DNA of 64,000 bases. It comes from Amia ocellicauda. Lineage: Eukaryota > Chordata > Actinopteri > Amiiformes > Amiidae. The notes below the pieces were generated by a model. It ran no database searches, was not told the origin of the DNA, and saw nothing but the letters and a program-made list of their open reading frames with translations. Of the stretch, positions 1 to 31,350 are shown in pieces (position 1 is the stretch's first letter; the number at the start of each line of letters is the position of its first letter). The translations under genes and the position numbers were made by a program. The stretch lies in contig NC_089853.1 in the NCBI RefSeq assembly GCF_036373705.1, forward strand, positions 32,268,568 through 32,332,567, given 5' to 3'.

Positions 1-165
1 GAGATGGGTACTTCAGGAATGTTATCTAATTTGACCATGTATGACAACAAAGAGTTAAGACAACACTCACAATACTACTTAATTCAAGTATGATTAATTC
101 AAGGGGCTGTACTGCTTCACTTGAGTCTTGTTAGCTCTCCTGCTCCAGCCTTGTGTCTTTGCCAG

Positions 166-3100
166 GCGATATGGACGCGCTTCTTCCCAGTGTCCATTGA
201 GGTTTCCCGACTCCTTGACCAGAAAACCATAGGGGAAGTGAAACTGGTGAAGGCTTACTTTGGGTCTCCCCAACTACACATCCCTCGCTGTGTGGAGAAG
301 GAGACGGGGGGTGGTGCGCTGCTGGACATAGGAGTGTACTGCCTCCAGTTCATCTGCATGGTTTTCAATGGAGAAAAACCACAGGCCATCCATGCCACTG
401 GAGTGTGTCTGGACTCAGGTGAGCTGGAAGGGAATCCACTTTAGTTTACTACAGGAAGATTGGAAGGTCATATCACTATTTTCCAAAAGATTTGTCTTCT
501 GCAATTTCATACATATTCAACTCCATTTTGCAAATAAAAAACGAAAAAGCCACTCACAAACAGCCGTGATGATTAATCTCAGAAAGTCAGGTATAAGAAA
601 TTACTCATGACCTCTCAAGCAGCCACAGAAAGGGCATAGATAAAACCTTAGCTTTCTGATTTGTTTGCTATTATGCTATTATTATGCAGGTGGGCCTGTC
701 TCTTTCTCGTTACATTAGAACATGGCCATGCTGTGAGGATTTAAAGCATTCTGCAGCACCTATCACACAAAATGCAGAGATTAATCTCTCCAATGACATG
801 AAATCCTTAAATCATTACCAGGGAATGATTCCAAGAATAATCTGAACTGTGATTGCCTCTCGTTTGTATCGTTTTCTTATGAGATTTTCCATTAATACTA
901 AAAGTTTGCATGACAACATAATAATTGAACGTGTCTGTGCCACTTGGTAGCAGTTATACCTTTACACTAGTGCATTTTTACTACCAGCTGGAGGCTGTAG
1001 ATAGAGCACAAAGTGACAGAAAGGGCATTAAAACGGGGGCACCAGGAAAGAGTTAGCGGGGGAATCTCAGCTCCAGCAAGAGACAAGGGGGCAAACTGTG
1101 ACAACACGTCAAAATTGCAGATAAGACGAGAGACGTGTCTGTTTGAAGGTAAGGTTGGTGTCTAATTGAGGTCAGGATTTAAGGGCTTTGTGATAGAAGA
1201 TTGTGGCCACAGCTGACAGTTTCCGGACACTAATGTCAGGCATGTTTCTGAGGTTTCCACAGACTGCTGACTTGTTTCTTGTTGTTTATTAGATTTAAGA
1301 GAACTAGGATGGATGGAGAATCAGAGTGTGGCAGATAAGTAACAAGCTTTTCCTCCACTCACCAGTTTCGCAGCAAACCACAGGGGTGTCTGTTGTGTTA
1401 CAAGCTTTTATACGTGGAATTTCATATGTAATAATTATAATTCACTTTTGTATTAGTTTTACCTCATTTTGAATGCTAAACCTTTGGTGGACCTTGATTT
1501 GCACAGTATATACTATACACAGATCAGCCATAACATTATGACCACCTGCCTAATATTGTGTAGGTCCCCCTTTTGCCGCCAAAACAGCCCTGACCCGTCG
1601 TGGCATGGACTCCACTAGACCTCTGAAGGTGTGCTGTGGTATCTGGCACCAAGACGTTAGCAGCAGGTCCTTTAAGTCCTGTAAGTTGCGAGGTGGGGCC
1701 TATTTGGAGGCCAAGTCAACACCTTGAACTCGTGATTCATCAGACCAGGCCACCTTCTTCCATTGCTCCGTGGTCCAGTTCTGATGCTCACGTGCCCATT
1801 GTAGGCGCTTTCGGCAGTGGACAGGGGTCAGCATGGGCACCCTGACTGGTCTGCGGCTACGCAGCCCCATACACAACAAACTGTGATGCACTGTGTGTTC
1901 TGACACCTTTCTATCAGAACCAGCATTCACTTTTTCAGCAATTTGAGCTACAGTAGCTCATCTGTGGATCGGACCACACGGGCCAGCCTTCGCTCCCCAC
2001 GTGCATCAATGAGCCTTGGCCGCCCATGACCCTGTCGCCGATTCACCGCTTTTCCTTCCTTGGACCACTTTTGATAGGTACTGACCACTGCAGACCGGGA
2101 ACACCCCACAAGAGCTGCAGTTTTGGAGATGCTCTGACCCAGTTGTCCAGCCATCACAATTTGGCCCATGTCAAAGTTGCTCAGATCCTTACGCTTGCCC
2201 ATTTTTCCTGCTTCTAACACATCAACTATGAGGACAAAATGTTCACTTGCTGCCTAATATATCCCACCCACTGACAGGTGCCATGATAACGAGATTTCAC
2301 TTCACCTGTCAGTGGTCATAATGTTACGGCTGATCAGTATACAGTATATACTGATGGGGTTTGAAAGGATGTTTGAAACTGATTGTTAAAGGCCCATGTT
2401 TTTCAGGTGTGGATGAGTCAATGGCTGTAGTTTTGAAGTTCTCAAGGAACAGGTTGGCCCTTTGCGCCTTCTCCATTTCTGCAACACTACCCAATGATGC
2501 CACCATCTGCGGCACAAAGGGGACCATCAGGGTATGTAGATACTTTATGTCAGCACTGAGAGATCCATCTTTACTGAACCGGGGAAGAAAATAAATGAAT
2601 TGATTTACTGTCTTCATTTGAAAACACTACTGAGTATCCACGTATCAATACAAAAACAACAATCGAACTTTGAGGTACACAGTGAAGTCAAACACTTATT
2701 TTGTTTCTCATTTGTTTTTGTTCTGATTTTAAGTTTCAGAGATGTATTTTTTTCTCCTGCTTTCCCGTCCAGCTGTCAAAGTTCTCTGTTTTTCTTGCAG
2801 ATCCCAGCTCCCATGTGGTGCCCCACTTCTTTGCTGGTGAACGATACAGAGTCTCAGTACCCACTGCCTGATCCAGCCATGCCACTGAACTTCACCAACA
2901 GCACTGGACTGCGTTACGAGGCAGAGGAAGTTCGCCAATGTCTTCTGAAAGGTAAACCACTGCAGCAATGATCGAGGCCTAATGCTAAGTATCTGGACTC
3001 ATTCTGTGCCACTTTACAGGGGGGGTACTTGTGAGATGCAGAGATTGAGAAATTCCCTCCTATATAGAAGGTCTAAGTTACATTCATAATTGATCAACTG

Positions 3101-4911
3101 CTTCACAGGTCTTTTCTCTCTTAAAACTACTGTGTTGAAGTTCTTCACAAGTGTTTTATTAATACTTTGACATTGTTTTTCTACACTCTGTGCTGGATAA
3201 TGCATTCTCCTAATACAGATTATAAAATTGGTTATTATAGCCTTATTTACAGTAGAATCTCCTTCCACATGAGGGAACTTTTCAAGTTTCTAAATAAGGT
3301 GAACACTGTATTTTCCTGAGCTAGTTTATTTTATGGATTTAAAAAAACAACAAAAGATTATATTTGAAATGCTCAATGATCTGAAAACCTTGCAAGGCGT
3401 CTTACAAGATCCCAGTGAATGCCAGTATGCCAAAAGCACTTTAGATGATTTGAGTGTCAGTGATATTTAGTGTCCATGTGCAGTGTTGATGAAGTGATAT
3501 ATTGTTTTATTGATGGCTATGTGTGATGCAGAAGACAGATCAATCACTGGGCAGTTTGCTGAATGAGGTGTATATATACTAAGCAAAAAAAGAAACATCC
3601 TCTCACTTTCAACTGCTTTTATTTTCAGCAAACTTAACGTGTAAATATTTGTATGAACATAAAAAGACAACAACTAAGACATAAACTGAACAAGTTTCAC
3701 AGACATGTGACTAACAGAAATGGAATAATGTGTCCCTGAACAAAGGGGGGGTCAAAGTCAAAAGTAACAGCCAAAATCTGTTGTGGCCACCAGCTGCATT
3801 AAGTCCTGCAGTGCATCTCCTCCTCATGGACTGCACCAGATTTGCCAGTTCTTGCTGTGAGATGTTACCCCACCAAGGCACTTGCACGTTCCTGGGGGCA
3901 GGTTTCTGGGGGGAATGGCCCTAGCCCTCACCCTCCGATCCAACAGGTCCCAGACGTGCTCAATGGGATTGAGATCCGGGCTCTTCGCTGGCCATGGCAG
4001 AACACTGACATTCCTGTCTTGCAGGAAATCACGTCCAGCGAAGATGGGTTTGTGCTCATAGGCAATGTTGTTGCCGGTGATGTCTGGTAAGGACCTGCCT
4101 TACAACAGGCCTACAAGCCGTCAGTCCAGCCTCTCTGTCTATTGCGGACAGTCTGAGCACTGATGGAGGGATTGTGCGTTCCTGCTGTAACTCGTGCAGT
4201 TGTTGCCATCCTGTACCTGTCCTGCAGGTGTGATATTTGGATGTACTGATCCTGTGCAGGTGTTGTTACACGTGGTTTGCCACTGCGAGGACGATCAGCT
4301 GTCCTTCCTGTCTCCCTGTAGTGTTGTCTTAGGCATCTCACAGTACGGACATTGCAATTTATTGCCCTGGCCACATCTGCGGTCCTCATGCCTCCTTGCA
4401 GCATGCCTAAGGCACGTTCATGCAGATGAGCAGGGACCCTGGGCATCTTTCTTTTGGTGTTTTTCAGAGTCAGTAGAAAGGTCTCTTTAGTGTCCTAAGT
4501 TTTTATAACTGAGACCTTAATTGCCTACCATCTGTAACAACCGTTCCACAGGTGCATAATCATTAATTGTTTATGGTTAATTGAACAAGCATGGAAAACA
4601 TTCTTTAAACCCTTTATAATAAAGATCTGTAAAGTTATTTGGATTTTTACAAAATTATCTTTAAAATACAGTGTCCTGAAAAAGGGACGTTTCTGTTTTT
4701 GCTGAGTATATAACGTATGGGTCACCGCAGTGTGGATGTGCTATTGTGCTGAAGCCTGTTCTGTGGTAGGACTGTGAATAATGGGAGCTACACTTTCGCA
4801 GGTCTGAAAGAGTGCCCACGGATGACATTGTCTGACTCCACACTCCTCACAGAAATCATGGATGAAGCCAGGCGCCAGGTTGGAGTAGTCTTCAGCCAGG
4901 ACACAATCTGA
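166..4911 (+). CDS. dhdh: dihydrodiol dehydrogenase, last four exons (5' end outside window)
   Basis: Cytosolic NADP-dependent oxidoreductase that oxidises trans-dihydrodiols of aromatic hydrocarbons and D-xylose (Gfo/Idh/MocA fold). Exons read 166-418, 2407-2531, 2801-2951 and 4802-4911; all splice phases agree (1, 0, 1) and every junction is AG...GT. Together they encode about 212 residues, matching the human protein from the AIWTRFF motif to its C-terminus. Residues equivalent to the known active-site Trp125, Phe154 and Tyr180 are all in the first exon ([22 protein letters not shown]). Later exons give [14 protein letters not shown] and [12 protein letters not shown]; the last reads GLKECPRM...QDTI and stops with TGA at 4909-4911. 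The NADP-binding N-terminal exons lie left of the window. The last two introns-to-exon distances are enlarged by Tc1-like insertions. The same family member in tandem copies is known in fish, so which paralogue this is cannot be told. Confidence 0.93.
419..1513. other. dhdh intron sequence, no gene seen
   Basis: AT-rich intron between the exons ending at 418 and starting at 2407, up to the Tc1-like copy. I see no coding segment, RNA gene or clear repeat in it. Confidence 0.6.
1514..2342 (-). mobile_element. Tc1-like DNA transposon, internally deleted, in dhdh intron
   Basis: Inverted ends contain GATCAGCCATAACATTATGACC on the left (written here as GATCAGCC / TAACATTATGACC) and its near complement on the right, flanked by TA. 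On the - strand, 2190-1948 encodes the transposase helix-turn-helix part ([14 protein letters not shown]..., [13 protein letters not shown]). A lost base near 1957 shifts the frame, and 1930-1700 continues ([15 protein letters not shown]...SDESR). The coding then jumps straight to the region near the C-terminus, so most of the DDE catalytic domain is deleted. It cannot encode active transposase but could once have been mobilised in trans. Confidence 0.85.
3575..4710 (-). mobile_element. second Tc1-like family, internally deleted, in last dhdh intron
   Basis: Ends are TATACTAAGCAAAAAAAG on the left and the complement of CTTTTTTTGCTGAGTATA-like sequence on the right (GTTTTTGCTGAGTATA at 4695-4710). 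On the - strand, 4446-4111 encodes an N-terminal DNA-binding domain ([20 protein letters not shown]..., [15 protein letters not shown]) and breaks off. The coding then joins directly to sequence from the far C-terminal part near 4080-3800, so the catalytic core is missing. It is a different family from the copy at 1514-2342 and from the three copies around polg. Confidence 0.85.
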
Positions 4912-4929
4912 GACCATGTTGTAAAGCCT

Positions 4930-4935
4930 AATAAA
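4930..4935 (+). terminator. candidate dhdh poly(A) signal
   Basis: AATAAA stands 19 bases after the dhdh stop codon. It would give a very short 3' UTR, which is unusual but possible; a later signal could be used instead. Confidence 0.5.
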
Positions 4936-5703
4936 CTTTGTTGAAACGTAAACTTCTCTCTTCAATCCTCTCTGCACAGACATGATACGATATCAGTGAA
5001 ACATATTTCATGTTTTCCAGGGAAACAGAATTACAGTTCACAAACTATGCCAAAGAATGCCATAACCCTATCCCTATTACATTGACTATATTAACACACA
5101 GCACTCTTCTCATTCTCTGTTACAACATACAGCGTTATATCCACATCATTGTATCATTTATTAATTTGATTTATCAACATCATATTTTTAAAATCCGTTC
5201 TTTTATTTAAGAATTAAGCTGTCAGGTATCATCGACTTATGCATACGAATTATAAATACGTTTTCATTTTCATTTTCTGTAATCCTAATCTCTTAATGAT
5301 TTTATGTAATTATAATGTAGTAACTCTGCTTGGCATGAAGCTACACCATTTTCAAGGGCATCCTAGAGGCTACCAAAATGAAAAATCAATAAATATACAT
5401 TACATTTAATATACGGTATATTTTATGTGTGTGTGTATGTGTGTGTGCATCTAGGAAGTGTAAGAACGAGCACTGAACTTACTGAACCAACTGTCTTACT
5501 GAATTAAAATCTTTAACGAACAGAAAAAAAATGTTAACTGCAAAAAAGAAAAGAAAAAAAATGCACCGTTAGTAATATAACTTAAAAAGTACATTTGAAG
5601 ACCAAACTGACAATTGCGATGTTATTCACGTTTAACATTATTTTTGCAATCAAGAATTTGACCCTAATAATAATAATAATAATAATGTGTGGTACTAATA
5701 GAG
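4936..5703. other. dhdh-tRNA intergenic stretch with simple repeats
   Basis: AT-rich DNA with a short TG-rich tract near 5427-5449 and an AAT repeat near 5665-5685. No coding or RNA feature is seen. Confidence 0.6.
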
Positions 5704-5707
5704 AAAA
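5704..5707 (-). terminator. RNA polymerase III terminator of tRNA-Arg
   Basis: AAAA on the + strand is TTTT on the - strand, three bases after the 3' end of the tRNA gene. This is the usual Pol III stop. Confidence 0.75.
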
Positions 5708-5710
5708 GCT

Positions 5711-5783
5711 CGACCGCGGCAGGACTCGAACCTGCAATCTTCTGATCCGAAGTCAGACGCCTTATCCATTAGGCCACGCGGCC
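5711..5783 (-). tRNA. tRNA-Arg, anticodon TCG
   Basis: This 73-base gene has no intron. The acceptor stem pairs GGCCGCG with CGCGGTC (one G-T wobble), followed by G as discriminator base; CCA is not encoded, as expected in eukaryotes. The anticodon loop reads CTTCGGA, so the anticodon is TCG (complement at 5748-5750). The T arm contains GGTTCGAGTCC, which is also the B-box internal promoter; the A box lies in the D arm. A TTTT terminator follows. All arms look intact, so it is probably functional. Confidence 0.97.
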
Positions 5784-6910
5784 GCACTCTGGTAGCTTAC
5801 GACATTTTGTTTCTATAACATATAACACAAGATGTGATGTAGTTTTTTCTTCTTTGCATATTGGTTTAATTTAATTTGTGCAATAGATCTTCAGACGAAA
5901 TATCCATTCACCAAGAATTTTCGATATTCATATTTTATGATATTCAGGTCTTGTTTGACCGGAGGGATGAATTCCAAGACGAAACCTGAAACCCTATTAA
6001 AAATAATGATAGCAACTGTGTATTTACATAAAAACAACCGAAATATATACATATATTGTTTTTTATTTTTACTTTTTGCCAGATAATATGCAAAGAACCC
6101 ATGGTAAGTGCCATCCAAGACCCTAGGCGTCGCTGTGCTCTGGCTGTGTGTCTTGAGTTTAGAAAGCGCTGCGTGCAAAGCGGCCAACAAAACAGAGCAA
6201 TGAGTCTGTGGTGCTTAGTAAAGTCATTCACTTTTTACTACTGTAGTGCTTTTTGAAAGTCCACAGCATTGTTTCAAATATATAATTATAAGACGTCTAA
6301 ATGTTTGTGTCTAACACAGTGAAATTAACAAGCAAAACGTGCACACGTGCGGAAATTGAAAAGTAAATCGTCACGGCAGCGATTTCAACAGAATGACAGG
6401 TACTACTAGTGTAACAAGCAATAAGGTTTGTGTCGGTTACACGGGGTGCAGGTGTGAGCTATTGTTGTGTGATAATGAAGAATTATTGAGTTAACAATTG
6501 CGATATTATTAATAGTGTCTTACTGTAAATGTGACGGGTGAACATGTTTTGAGTGCAGCGAATTCAGATGCATTTCCAGGCTCTGTGGAAGAAGTGAAGC
6601 ATCATCAGTGCATAGCCGGTCTTGCAGTAATGTCTCTATTAATTACAGTTTTTAAAAAACACAATACTACTTGTGATTTTTATTGAAGTGATAATTTGAA
6701 CAGGATTTGTCTGAACAGTTTATTTGATTCAGCGTTTTTTTTTTTTTTTATAAAATCAGTTTGTCTATCAGCCACCTTATTAATTTGTGGACTTTAAAAT
6801 CTGCATTTAAATGGATTTGTAATGCCTGAACTTTAGCTATGGAAATTCCTTTTGCTATGGTTCAAAAAGTGCATCTTTCTGATAATTTCCTTTGTGTTTA
6901 TTCCTCACAG
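5784..6910. other. polg upstream region
   Basis: Holds whatever promoter and non-coding first exon polg uses, but I cannot place them with confidence. A pyrimidine-rich tract ending in CTCACAG at 6910 looks like a 3' splice site, so the first coding exon probably begins at 6911. A T-run lies near 6737-6749. Confidence 0.5.
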
Positions 6911-6920
6911 TATAATCTGT

Positions 6921-6992
6921 ATGCATCTTGATACTGCCTGCCTGCCTCAGCCCAGGTTATTGGCAGTCACAAGTGAACTGGCATCTAATTGA
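6921..6992 (+). promoter_or_regulatory. short upstream ORF before the polg start codon
   Basis: ATG at 6921 opens a 23-codon frame ending in TGA at 6990-6992, 13 bases before the polg ATG at 7006 and in a different frame. If the exon starts at 6911 as the splice signal suggests, the ATG is in the mRNA and could reduce polg translation. It is only 10 bases from the presumed exon start, and exon 1 is unknown, so its use is uncertain. Confidence 0.4.
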
Positions 6993-7005
6993 AGGCTGGG
7001 TTAAG

Positions 7006-27029
<20,024 letters not shown>

Positions 27030-28416
27030 CTGGAGGAGGTCATGCTCACTACCTGGACTCATCTGAAGTGTGAGCAGCATAAGTGCTCTAAAACCAAAGG
27101 CTCATATCATTACATGATACCTAAAGTTAAATCCTTATATATGCACTTTTATTTTATTTAAGAAGCCTGAATGTGGCCCAATTTCAATTAACCAATGTTT
27201 AAAGAATAGACTACAGCCTAGTTTTCTCTTTTTTTTTTTCAGCATACTGAATATAATTGCTCATTACAAATAATAATACATCTGAGTGTAAAAAAAACTT
27301 TGATGTAAATATCTGTACATTGTTTGTGTTTAAAAATACATTAAATCGTACATATATATTTCTTAAATTGTAATTTCCACAAAGAGCATTTTTTTTCAGA
27401 AATCTAAAGACCATTGCACAGGTGTCATGCAATATATGCATTTTTTGTGGCTGGTTATTTTATAATTAGCCAGTAGGTGATGTATTGATGGTTCAGACTG
27501 AAAGTCCTGTGTACCCAGCAATGGATCTCAGATCACATAGAAGAGGCCTTTTGGAATCATTAGTAGTTTTAAGTGAAATGTGGTGCAGTTAGCATATCAT
27601 TTTAATATAGCTAATTAAGGGCTTTGGATGGATATGCACAGAAGATGCTGTTACCCACAAGGACGGTGCTTGGGATCCTGGTTCCAATGATTAATACTTC
27701 TCTACTGTGGCCATGGCACAAAATTGGGCTTCCAACTGGGGTAGGGAGAGAGAGAGGGCATCAGCTCATGAATCACACAAGTCCATTACTTGAATCCCAC
27801 CCAGAGAGATGGTTCTCTGGACTGGAGCCACTGGCTGTGGTACCAGCCAAAATGGTTGCCAACTTCCAAGCATGTATAAAACAGGTGTGTCCCATTAGCC
27901 AGGGGGCTGGGTATATAAAGGGGGACTGAGAATTAGCAGGTGTTTGCTACTTGTTGAGTATTAGATCCTCTGACATTGGGGTGGTGTTTCAGTGCATCAG
28001 GTGTTTTACACCCTTGTTTTGCATTCCCAGTTCTGCACTTTGACACTCAGGGCCATCTGTGCAGCAGCCTGGTCTTCACACTGGATACACTGCTCAAGGA
28101 ACCCTCACCTCACCTTGTGGGAACGGTGAACCTCCCAGCAGCGGCCCTGTCAGCCCAGTCTAAGAAGACCAAACCTCAGACTCTGCGTCGGCACACATAG
28201 GCGCCACAGGCCGGCAACAGCCGGGAGAAGTTCAGGTCCCTCCCATTGAGACACCTGACAGCCCTGATAACCGGAGGGGCGTCACGCAGTCCAGAGCCAG
28301 AGCTGCACCCTGCCAGGGACCCGCTGGAGAGGAGCTGCAGTATCAGTGCTGGGAAGGGCTCCACCATTCAGAGCAGTGGTTGCAGGGCTGAGAATCAGTG
28401 CAGGAAGGCTCTGCTA
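27030..28416. other. polg 3' flank with an unexplained GC-rich block
   Basis: Includes the polg 3' UTR; ATTAAA at 27340-27345 is a weak candidate poly(A) signal. From about 27720 to 28416 the base composition rises and GGGTATATAAAGGGGG at about 27909-27924 looks like a TATA box. A short open frame (27976-28200) follows but has no recognisable homology. The block ends at the Tc1 copy at 28417. It may be a fragment of an unrecognised repeat. Confidence 0.4.
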
Positions 28417-28648
28417 CAGTGAGGGGAAAAAAGTATTTGATCCCCTGCTGATTTTGTACGTTTGCCCACTGACAAAGAAATTATCAGTCTATAATTTTAA
28501 TGGTAGGTGTATTTTAACAGTGAGAGACAGAATAACAACACAAAAATCCAGAAAAACACATTTCAAAAAAGTTATACATTGATTTGCATGTTAATGAGGG
28601 AAATAAGTATTTGATCCCCTATCAATCATCAGCAAGATTTCTGGCTCC

Positions 28649-28745
28649 CAGGTGTCTTTTATACAGGTAACGAGCTGAGATTAGGAGCACTCTCTTAAAG
28701 GGACTGCTCCTAATCTCAGCTCGGTACCTGTATAAAAGACACCTG
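28649..28745. repeat. hairpin before transposase in Tc1 copy C
   Basis: Arms beginning CAGGTGTCTTTTATACAGG and ending with its complement pair over about 40 bases with one mismatch (GTTACC against GGTACC). It lies just upstream of the transposase start and could form a stem in the transcript. Confidence 0.9.
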
Positions 28746-28787
28746 TCCACAGAATCAATCAATCAATCAGATTCCAAACTCTCCACC

Positions 28788-29801
28788 ATGGCCAAGACCA
28801 AAGAGCTGTCCAAGGATGTCAGGGACAAGATTGTGGACCTACACAAGGCTGGAATGGGCTACAAGACCATTGCCAAGCAGCTTGGTGAGAAAGTGACACC
28901 AGTTGGTGCAATTATTCGCAAATGGAAGAAACACAAAATAACTGTCAGTCTCCCTCGGTCTGGGGCTCCATGCAAGATCTCACCTCGTGGAGTTTCAATG
29001 ATCATGAGAACGGTGAGGAATCAGCCCAGAACTACACAGGAGGATCTTGTTAATGATCTCAAGGCAGCTGGGACCATAGTCACCAAGAAAACAATTGGTA
29101 ACACACTACGCCGTGAAGGACTGAAATCCTGCAGCACCCGCAAGGTCCTCCTGCTCAAGAAAGCACATGTACAGGCCCGTCTGAAGTTTGCCAATGAACA
29201 TCTGAATGATTCAGAGGAGAACTGGGTGAAAGTGTTGTGGTCAGATGAGACCAAAATCGAGCTCTTTGGCATCAACTCAACTCGCCGTGTTTGGAGGAGG
29301 AGGAATGACCCCAAGAACACCATCCCCACCGTCACACATGGAGGTGGAAACATTATGCTTTGGGGGTGTTTTTCTGCTAAGGGGACAGGACAACTGCACC
29401 GCATCAAAGGGACGATGGACGGGGCCATGTACCATCAAATCTTGGGTGAGAACCTCCTTCCCTCAGCCAGGGCATTGAAAATGGGTCGTGGATGGGTATT
29501 CCAGCATGACAATGACCCAAAACACACAGCCAAGGCAACAAAGGAGTGGTTCAAGAAGAAGCACATTAAGGTCCTGGAGTGGCCTAGCCAGTCTCCAGAC
29601 CTTAATCCCATAGAAAATCTGTGGAGGGAGCTGAAGGTTCGAGTTGCCAAACGTCAGCCTCGAAACCTTAATGACTTGGTGAGGATCTGCAAAGAGGAGT
29701 GGGACAAAATCCCTCCTGAGATGTGTGCAAACCTGGTGGCCAACTACAAGAAACGTCTGACCTCTGTGATTGCCAACAAGGGTTTTGCCACCAAGTACTA
29801 A
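28788..29801 (+). CDS. Tc1-like transposase, apparently intact, 337 residues
   Basis: Cut-and-paste transposase acting at TA sites. The ATG lies in CCACCATGG, a strong Kozak context. Residues 1-110 hold two helix-turn-helix units (KTIAKQLG...; [12 protein letters not shown]) with the GRPR-like linker replaced by [10 protein letters not shown]. The DDE catalytic residues are Asp153 (LWSDETK), Asp241 (FQHDNDPKH) and Glu276 (NPIENLW), with 34 residues between the last two as in Sleeping Beauty-type enzymes. A glycine-rich box ([18 protein letters not shown]) is present, and the end is GFATKY. The length fits the family (about 340). It is a typical fish element of the group with TIRs starting CAGTGAGG. 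Whether it is expressed or active cannot be told. Confidence 0.93.
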   Translation: MAKTKELSKDVRDKIVDLHKAGMGYKTIAKQLGEKVTPVGAIIRKWKKHKITVSLPRSGAPCKISPRGVSMIMRTVRNQPRTTQEDLVNDLKAAGTIVTKKTIGNTLRREGLKSCSTRKVLLLKKAHVQARLKFANEHLNDSEENWVKVLWSDETKIELFGINSTRRVWRRRNDPKNTIPTVTHGGGNIMLWGCFSAKGTGQLHRIKGTMDGAMYHQILGENLLPSARALKMGRGWVFQHDNDPKHTAKATKEWFKKKHIKVLEWPSQSPDLNPIENLWRELKVRVAKRQPRNLNDLVRICKEEWDKIPPEMCANLVANYKKRLTSVIANKGFATKY

Positions 29802-29971
29802 GTCGAAGGGGTCAAATACTTATTTCCCTCATTAACATGCAAATCAATTTATAACTTTTTTGCAATGCGTTTTTCTGGATTTTCTTTTTTGATTTTTTAG
29901 ACTGATCATTTCTTTGTCAGTGGGCAAACGTACAAAATCAGCAGGGGATCAAATACTTTTTTCCCTCACTG

Positions 29972-31107
29972 TACATTTCCATTAAATGTGTTCATAGATG
30001 CTGTTGAATCAGTGTGAATGGTTTAGATTTAAAATCATACAAAAAATACTTCATACAACTAAGAGACTTAAGGGTTATGCTTTTAAATACAGAATCGATT
30101 TCATTGAATGTGTGGAGGAAAATATAAATAATTTTGAGCTTCTGTGCTTTGTGTGCTGTGACCCTGAAGGTTTCTAGCAAATAACTATTAATTTGCCCGC
30201 AATCTTTCCAATGAATTATGAGAACCTGTTATTTTCTAACTTCTCAGTTACTCCTTTTTAGTTTATCAGCAACTTACATTCTCTACTTGTTTCTTATTAA
30301 AGTTTAATTGTTTCAAACCTATCTTTTTTTATCGGCAAATGACCTTCCAAATGTAGCTGTCAATTTAGAGGATAATAATTATTCATGAATAATAATTGTA
30401 ATATTGATGAGATGGGTAGGCTTATTTTAGAATGCCAATTAAATTACTATCATAGTTATTTAGATGACCAATCAGACACTGTTTGTAAAATGTCAAACCC
30501 CTTGAGGCTATGTCCCACAATGGGAATAAAAGCTATGTACTTCCTTGTACCCTTTGGAAAAACAGCATTATACTTGTTTAATACTTTCTGTTGCTGTGTT
30601 CTGCTGTTTTTTCCCGTGCACATAATAAATTCTGATTAGAACTGCCAACTCCAGATCTTTCTTCCACAGGCACTATGCCTTATGGGCTGTTTTCACAGAG
30701 CCAGATTACCACTAGTCTTGGACTTCTCAATACTATTTTAGGTCGGCTATTCCTAGATTAGAGCTAATTTAGTTCTATCAAACCAGCTGCAAATGTATAA
30801 AGTTGAAGACTTGTACTTTCATAATGATCTTCCCAAGATGTGGATTAATTTAGTTCCAACTGCAACAAACCTCAGGATGCAGCAAAATAATCAAGTGGGG
30901 ATGTGTTCAGATGGATTGTAGCTTTTTATGAATTCAAGGAGTAATGGCCCGGGGGTTTATTTTATTGTTTATATGTAGGATAGAGTCTTTGGTAACATTT
31001 GATTTTAAGGTAGACAAATGGGCTAACAGAAGAACAATGGACTTTTTGCTAAGATATACTTAGTCATTAGTTAGGGGCCCATATCTATCATATTTATAAG
31101 ACTGTGT
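29972..31107. other. intergenic AT-rich DNA, no gene seen
   Basis: No coding or RNA feature. TATA-like AATAAAAGC near 30524 and AATAAA near 30624 about 100 bases apart might be an LTR remnant, but I could not find its ends. Confidence 0.45.
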
Positions 31108-31114
31108 TCTATAT

Positions 31115-31289
31115 ATACTGAGTGAACAAAACATTAGGAGCACCTGCTCTTTCCATTAAATAGACTGATGAGGTGAATCCAGGTGAAAGCTATGATACCT
31201 AATGATGTAACCTGTTAAATCCACTTCAATCAGGGTAGATGAATGGGAGGAGACAGGTTAAAGAAGGATTTTGAAGCCTTGACACAATT
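31115..31289 (+). mobile_element. Tc1-like 5' end fragment
   Basis: ATACTGAGTGAACAAAACAT at about 31118 and the following AATCCAGGTGAAAGCTATG and GGAGACAGGTTAAAGAAGG match the left end of another common fish Tc1-like family. It stops before the transposase gene, at a microsatellite. Confidence 0.7.
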
Positions 31290-31309
31290 ATTATTATTAT
31301 TATTATTAT

Positions 31310-31341
<32 letters not shown>

Positions 31342-31350
31342 ATAGTAGTA
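31289..31350. repeat. (ATT)n / (AGT)n microsatellite
   Basis: About seven ATT units run into about ten AGT units, between a Tc1 fragment and an L2-like tail. Confidence 0.95.

Larger units (their letters stand above)
28417..29971 (+). mobile_element. Tc1-like transposon, copy C, with complete transposase gene
   Basis: Flanked by TA at 28415-28416 and 29972-29973. The left end CAGTGAGGGGAAAAAAGTAT has outer and inner GTATTTGATCCCCT repeats (about 28433 and 28607). The right end has the complements near 29811 and 29945-29971, but about 55 bases present between them in copy A are missing near 29885-29897. The hairpin is complete at 28649-28745. The transposase frame is intact. Confidence 0.95.

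Noticed and set aside
31289..31350. Short tandem units that could suggest a CRISPR-like array
   Set aside because: It is a plain trinucleotide microsatellite without spacers, in a vertebrate genome.
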